This document shows, piece after piece, positions 60,210 through 64,000 of a stretch of 64,000 nt of DNA. Each line of letters opens with the position of its first letter. Within the stretch, counting starts at the first letter, position 1. The stretch lies in the NCBI GenBank assembly GCA_964463165.1, contig CAYXBK010000004.1:177474-241473 (forward strand), written 5' to 3'. The notes beneath the pieces are model-generated. The model worked only from the letters and a program-made list of their open reading frames with translations, made no database searches and was not told the origin of the DNA. Source of the stretch: UBA7236 sp964463165 (lineage in GTDB: Bacteria; Bacteroidota; Bacteroidia; Chitinophagales; BACL12). The position numbers and the translations under genes were made by a program.

Positions 60210-61094
60210 ATGAAACAAGAAAATAAATTGCTTCAATATTCAACTTTTGCTGTCAGCTTTTTAGTAATGAAAGAAGCTGATAGCCAAGCAGTTTATACAG
60301 ATATTGATCCTGATACTGTCATAAATTTAGATGGAGAACATGGCTATATCGACATTAATAATGATGATGAATTCGACTTTAGGTTTTTCAAATTCACCGG
60401 AACAGAATCAACTTATTGGGGCGATTACTTTTCCTATTTTTATTACATTCATGTGGCGCCTCAAACATTGCAAAACGCCATTGCTGGTGTCTATGCTGTA
60501 ATTGATCCTTCCTATGGAGGGTTTACTGCGTATTATCCTTTTGCATTTTCCTTCGGTGAAGCCATCAATGATACTCTTACATTTCAAAATAATGACTTTC
60601 AAATTTTAGCGGGCAGAATTGAATTTGAAGGTCTGGCAGTGGAAGATCGTGGATTTTGGTATCCTCAAAATATTGATCATTATGTAGGTGTTCGTTTTCT
60701 TGACAAAGATAGTTGTACTCATTATGGATGGATTCGATGCGATGTTAAAAGTGGCGGCGATACTCTTATAATTAAAGATTATGCCTATGAATTAAAATGT
60801 GACGTTGGAATTTTAGCGGGTGATACAATTGGAGATACTACAACAGTTGCAATTGAAGGCCTTAATTCATTAAATGCAACTGTTTATAGTTTCAATAAAT
60901 CAGTATTTATTAATTTGAGTGAATTTACGAACAGAGTTGAAATGTACATTTATGATCTTTCTGGAAAAATGATTTATTCTGATAAATTAACTAATGGATT
61001 CACTCAGGTAAAATTGAATCGTACAAAAGGTATATATTTTATTGAATTGATGGATGAAAAAAATAAACTGGTTAAAAAGATTTACATAAATTAA
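60210..61094 (+). CDS. T9SS-sorted 'GWIR' family protein 3
   Basis: A 294-residue secreted protein, third of the paralogues. Landmarks: AVYTDIDPDTVINLDG, the acidic loop DINNDDEFDFRFF, HYGWIRCDVKSGGDTLIIKD with YAYELKCDVGILAGD, and a T9SS sorting tail (GIYFIELMDEKNKLVKKIYI). It is closer by eye to copy 1 than to copy 2. A terminator follows at 61121. Confidence 0.7.
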   Translation: MKQENKLLQYSTFAVSFLVMKEADSQAVYTDIDPDTVINLDGEHGYIDINNDDEFDFRFFKFTGTESTYWGDYFSYFYYIHVAPQTLQNAIAGVYAVIDPSYGGFTAYYPFAFSFGEAINDTLTFQNNDFQILAGRIEFEGLAVEDRGFWYPQNIDHYVGVRFLDKDSCTHYGWIRCDVKSGGDTLIIKDYAYELKCDVGILAGDTIGDTTTVAIEGLNSLNATVYSFNKSVFINLSEFTNRVEMYIYDLSGKMIYSDKLTNGFTQVKLNRTKGIYFIELMDEKNKLVKKIYIN

Positions 61095-61120
61095 TCAAAA
61101 TTTGTGTTTTCATGGGGATC

Positions 61121-61155
61121 CCCGGTAAGGCATTCAGCTGAGCCGGGGTTTTTAT
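61121..61155 (+). terminator. rho-independent terminator of the secreted gene cluster
   Basis: ccccgg/ccggggt stem of six to seven pairs (with further partial pairing) followed by a T-run (gtttttatt). Confidence 0.65.
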
Positions 61156-61207
61156 TTGTAAGTTTTGCGATAGATTTTTGTTAAATTTAAAACTCGAAAT
61201 TATTCCT

Positions 61208-61861
61208 ATGGAAAAATATTCAGCATGCCCGAATTGCGGAGCACAAATAAAATCTGGTCTACTCAGCAGTGTTACTATTTTGGAGGAACCTGCAATTAAG
61301 GTCATTAATGAATTGCATGATAAGAAAAACGAAGCATACTGTACGAAGTGTGGGGTAAAGCTCTATGAAACATATTCCGCAACAATTAAAAACGAAAAAG
61401 ACAAATTAGCTGATGCAATCAGAAAAAAAATAAATTGTATTCCAATTGTATCGACCCATACTCCTCTCAATTGGGATTATTCATTGCTTGAAATAGTGAC
61501 GGGTCAATCAACAACTGGCACAGGAATAATTGCAGAAATTGCATCTTCCTGGACAGATTTTTTTGGAAGGCAATCAGATATGTATAATGAGAAAATAAAG
61601 CAGGGTGAAAATTTGTGCTTTGCACAAATCAGAAAACAAACAATTGACATGGGAGGCAATGCCATAATTGCAACTGATATTGATTATTCAGAGCTTGGAA
61701 GCATTAAAGGAATGATCATGGTGTGTACGACTGGAACTGCAATTAAGTTAAACAACCTGAATATTCTTGGTGAAGAAAAGGAAGCAAAAATACATGAAGT
61801 CATAAAGATAAATGCTCGCCTTTTGTATTTAGAGCGCTTTCAATTAGCCGGATATAATTAA
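61208..61861 (+). CDS. zinc-ribbon plus YbjQ/UPF0145-like protein
   Basis: A 217-residue protein. The N-terminus has a zinc ribbon with two CxxC pairs (CPNCGAQ and CTKCGVK). From about residue 78 the YbjQ/UPF0145 domain follows: IPIVSTHTPLNWDYSLLEIV, GQSTTGTGIIAEI, then DMGGNAIIATDIDYSEL and GMIMVCTTGTAIKL. The family forms pentamers and is described as heavy-metal-binding-like without proven role. The ATG at 61208 is the likely start. Confidence 0.75.
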   Translation: MEKYSACPNCGAQIKSGLLSSVTILEEPAIKVINELHDKKNEAYCTKCGVKLYETYSATIKNEKDKLADAIRKKINCIPIVSTHTPLNWDYSLLEIVTGQSTTGTGIIAEIASSWTDFFGRQSDMYNEKIKQGENLCFAQIRKQTIDMGGNAIIATDIDYSELGSIKGMIMVCTTGTAIKLNNLNILGEEKEAKIHEVIKINARLLYLERFQLAGYN

Positions 61862-61919
61862 CTTTCTACGATCTCAATTTTAATAATGGTAACCAATTAA
61901 GTAGTTTCTATTTTAATTG

Positions 61920-62633
61920 TTATCGCAATATCTTAGAGATGATTCCACTATTTAATACTTCTTCAATTTTTTTACTTAAATCTCGATAATTTTCGTTTTC
62001 CGTTAATTGTTTTGTAAATAAACTAATTTCTTCTGCAAGTTCAATCTTGAAATCTAACAAATCACGCGAATTAGCTTTATCAGGAGTACAAAAATCCAAT
62101 AGGTGCATTAGAAAATTTGTGTCTTGGTCAATAACATATTGTCCTTGATTTATGATAGAAGTTATTGCTTCTCTTTTTGTTTCAATTTGTTGTTTTTTCA
62201 ATCTTATTTTTTCTAGTATAATATCGATACATAAAAGGTTGAGCGATCTAAAACCATCAGTATAGGAAAATTCGACATCATAAGTTTCTTTTTTATTGTC
62301 TAATTTGAGTAACCGTCTTCCCCTGTCTTCACCTAGGAGCTGAACAGCAAACGTGAATGAATTACAGTCTTGATTATGTAAAAATTGATTTCGAAATTCC
62401 ATGAACAAAATGAATTGTGCATTTTCGTTTTTTGTAAGGACATTAATGTCTGAAAGCAAATCAAGTTTATTTTTGAATGTCAAACTGCTTGATTTGTTTC
62501 CCAAAGAGCGTAAATCTTCATTGTCGATATTTAAAAAGAGTATAAGTAGTCTAGTGATTTCCTTTTCAATGGTGAGAGCCATTTCTAAAACCTCCTTGCG
62601 GAGTTCCATGTTAATAACATTTTCCATTTTCAA
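61920..62633 (-). CDS. HEPN-like helical protein
   Basis: A 237-residue all-helical protein. The segment FMEFRNQFLHNQD at about residues 78-90 contains R81 and H86 with four residues between, the RX4H motif of HEPN ribonucleases and toxins. The surrounding pattern (KLDLLSDINVLTKNENAQFI before, and FRSLNLLCIDIILEKIR after) fits a HEPN-type helical bundle. HEPN proteins are often toxins or defence RNases; no minimal nucleotidyltransferase partner is adjacent. Assignment is by motif only. Confidence 0.5.
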   Translation of the reverse strand: MKMENVINMELRKEVLEMALTIEKEITRLLILFLNIDNEDLRSLGNKSSSLTFKNKLDLLSDINVLTKNENAQFILFMEFRNQFLHNQDCNSFTFAVQLLGEDRGRRLLKLDNKKETYDVEFSYTDGFRSLNLLCIDIILEKIRLKKQQIETKREAITSIINQGQYVIDQDTNFLMHLLDFCTPDKANSRDLLDFKIELAEEISLFTKQLTENENYRDLSKKIEEVLNSGIISKILR

Positions 62634-62943
62634 AGATAATGAGTTCTAGAATTATCAACCTGTTCAACAAAATCCGCTACAAATTATATTTCACACAACA
62701 CTTTTTGGAGAAGTTTCTCACACTAATCCGAAGAAAAAGAAAAACGAAAAAAAGAAAAAGAAGAAAGCCTTCATCAGACTGACGTTAGCTTGTAAAACAA
62801 GGAGGATCGCAATAAATGTTTGCCTTGTGCGGTGGGTTTGTGTTTATGGCGAAGTTCCTTGTTTTACAAAGTGCGTGAGATTTGCGCAGTCAGGCTACCT
62901 TTGCGAACTTTTTTATTTTAAAATAAAACCCTAAGGATATATT
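62634..62943. repeat. intergenic region with structured inverted repeat
   Basis: ttgtaaaacaagga (62790-62803) and tccttgttttacaa (62856-62869) pair perfectly over 14 bases, and outer ctgac/gtcag words (62779, 62889) extend the symmetry. The region before it (62720-62765) is a purine-rich aagaaaaag stretch. No gene is supported. Confidence 0.55.
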
Positions 62944-63447
62944 TCAGGATTTACATGCACGAGTGCATCTACTAACACAGTTACGAGTGCATCTACTTGA
63001 ATCATCGTTTAACATCATTTCACCAAACTCTTTTGCATAAATAATTTGAGTTTTTTCAAACGCAGAATTTAAATCTTCTCTATCAGATTCGCTCCTGATT
63101 CCGAAATAGGGAAAATGATGAAAGTACTCTCCAAAAATTGTTATGCAATCAATGTGATAAGCCCTAGTATCTAAAATATGTTGATGCCACATTAAATCCA
63201 TTGATGTATGTGGAACTATCGGAATGTCCGGAAACTTCATATTCAAATGTAAAAATCGTTTGTATTCTACTTCTGCTTTTTCACATTGTTCATCATTCCA
63301 CCCAAGCCCCTCTTCTGTGTCTTTTAGTTTCATTTTCACCATCTCAAGGTCAATTCTTGCTATGATCGAATTAATTCTTTTACTGATTAAATATGAAATT
63401 CGGTTTTCAGTTATCGGCTCTGGTATTTCTAAAGTTATGTGTTCCAT
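62944..63447 (-). CDS. GRDP/DUF1399-like protein with Cys-rich tail
   Basis: A 167-residue soluble protein. The segment SMDLMWHQHILDTRAYHIDC followed by GEYFHHFPYFG matches the WHxH...Y...C...G...HxP order of glycine-rich-domain (GRDP, DUF1399) proteins. The C-terminus has CTRNCVSRCTRACKS, a Cys-rich repeat that could bind metal or form disulfides. The plant GRDP proteins have regulatory roles; bacterial ones are unstudied. The start at 63447 avoids an extension overlapping the next gene. Confidence 0.6.
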   Translation of the reverse strand: MEHITLEIPEPITENRISYLISKRINSIIARIDLEMVKMKLKDTEEGLGWNDEQCEKAEVEYKRFLHLNMKFPDIPIVPHTSMDLMWHQHILDTRAYHIDCITIFGEYFHHFPYFGIRSESDREDLNSAFEKTQIIYAKEFGEMMLNDDSSRCTRNCVSRCTRACKS

Positions 63448-63458
63448 TTTATTTGAAT

Positions 63459-63671
63459 TTAAAAAAGAAAGTATATAACACCTATTATTGATAAAAAAAA
63501 CTGAACGGCTAAAAATCCAACAACCCATTTAAGTTGCCCGGAAATTTTACTGAGATATTCTAATTGAAACTCATTTGATAGCTCATACTCACTAACTGTA
63601 TCGCCATTTAAAAAATCCAGTGTACCTTCTGTAATAATTTGTCCTGTAATTTTGTGTTTGTAAAATCGCAT
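63459..63671 (-). CDS. small membrane protein
   Basis: A 70-residue protein with a soluble N-terminal part (MRFYKHKITGQIITEGT) and one C-terminal membrane helix (WVVGFLAVQFFLSIIGVIYFLF, read in two parts). No family was recognised. It lies 11 bases upstream of the DUF1399-like gene on the same strand. An extension to 63821 would read through repeat-like DNA and is not supported. Confidence 0.45.
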   Translation of the reverse strand: MRFYKHKITGQIITEGTLDFLNGDTVSEYELSNEFQLEYLSKISGQLKWVVGFLAVQFFLSIIGVIYFLF

Positions 63672-64000
63672 AGTTGTGGGTTTAAATGCTAAAAAATATA
63701 CATCTGCTAAGATAAATAATTGCTTAAATAAATTTAGTTTGCTCGCCTCAAGCGCACGGAATGAAACGCAGTGTAATGACGGGAGCTGCGAGCGGAGATA
63801 CGGTGGGAGCAAGTAAAGCACGAAGCCTCTGAGTGCGATTGCGACCTATGTAGAAGAATGCGCAAGCATTCGCACTACACAAGGGCTGGTCGGGCGTTTT
63901 TGCCTGGGTTTCAAAAACCCTGACAGCCCCGCAGCCGTTTCGACTTCGCAGGCGAGCTTAAACAATCCAGCAGCCGGTGGACTCAAAGCGGCTGAAACGA
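63672..64000. repeat. G+C-rich structured DNA at the right edge
   Basis: Clearly richer in G+C than its surroundings. Two hairpins are seen: tgtagaagaatgc...gcattcgcactaca (63849-63879) and gggctggtcggg...ccctgacagccc (63883-63929). No gene frame is convincing. It may be a REP-type element or part of a larger structured repeat that continues beyond the window. Confidence 0.45.

Noticed and set aside
62779..62893. Integron attC site
   Set aside because: The simple-site motifs (RYYYAAC and GTTRRRY) are not both present and no integrase of the integron type is in the window.
63672..63821. N-terminal extension of the small membrane protein at 63459
   Set aside because: It reads through the G+C-rich repeat-like DNA and would put unrelated sequence before MRFYKHK.

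Overview
The window comes from a member of the Bacteroidota, probably near Chitinophagales or Sphingobacteriales. The evidence is several secreted proteins with type IX secretion (T9SS) C-terminal sorting domains, Bacteroidota-typical families (WbqC, GWxTD, DUF2851, an Mrp without its CxxC), few Shine-Dalgarno sequences, and promoters of the TTTG-N19-TAnnTTTG type. No rRNA or CRISPR array is present. One tRNA-Leu(GAG) is seen.

Layout. 1-11.4 kb: end of a glycerol-3-phosphate dehydrogenase, then a run of plus-strand housekeeping and stress genes (GIY-YIG-like, cupin, DUF695, HchA, two RibD/DHFR-like reductases, GNAT, thioesterase, membrane proteins, porin) and prfB with a programmed +1 frameshift whose in-frame stop is UAA instead of the usual UGA. 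11.5-25.5 kb: topA divergent from mrp, a giant T9SS protein gene lying inverted between mrp and its usual neighbour nifU-like, pyrF, DUF2851, PspC, tRNA-Leu, xerD divergent from aroQ. 25.5-41 kb: glycosyltransferase, GWxTD protein, WbqC, serine hydrolase, the biotin genes bioF and bioB, a degenerate UbiA-like protein, rlmI, dienelactone hydrolase, DUF6132-rhodanese fusion, TPMT-type methyltransferase, and a small GIY-YIG nuclease beside tandem repeats.

41.4-55.5 kb is visibly more A+T-rich and looks like a mobile or genomic island: a large serine recombinase with an overlapping leader ORF, an orphan VirD4/TraG-type ATPase, a MazF/PemK-like toxin candidate with a large insertion and a small overlapping upstream partner, a PLD-type nuclease with a small partner, an XRE regulator, a RuvC-fold protein lacking its first catalytic Asp, an ArdC-type antirestriction protein, an ExoX-C/PD-(D/E)XK-like protein, and several membrane-anchored proteins of unknown function. 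Two plus-strand genes in it share a 56-bp upstream element with fixed spacing, which suggests common control. Two loci encode related proteins combining an Asn/Gly 'GDN' segment, a membrane helix and an uncharacterised alpha/beta domain. No relaxase, mating-pore genes or attachment sites were recognised, so the island may be mobilisable, decayed or a defence island.

55.7-61.1 kb holds a secreted clan GH-A-like protein followed by three tandem paralogous T9SS proteins whose core resembles PEP-CTERM cargo. 61.2-64 kb is accessory: a YbjQ-type protein, a HEPN-like protein with an RX4H motif, a GRDP/DUF1399-like protein with a Cys-rich tail, and structured non-coding DNA. All names rest on reading motifs by eye; no database search was run.
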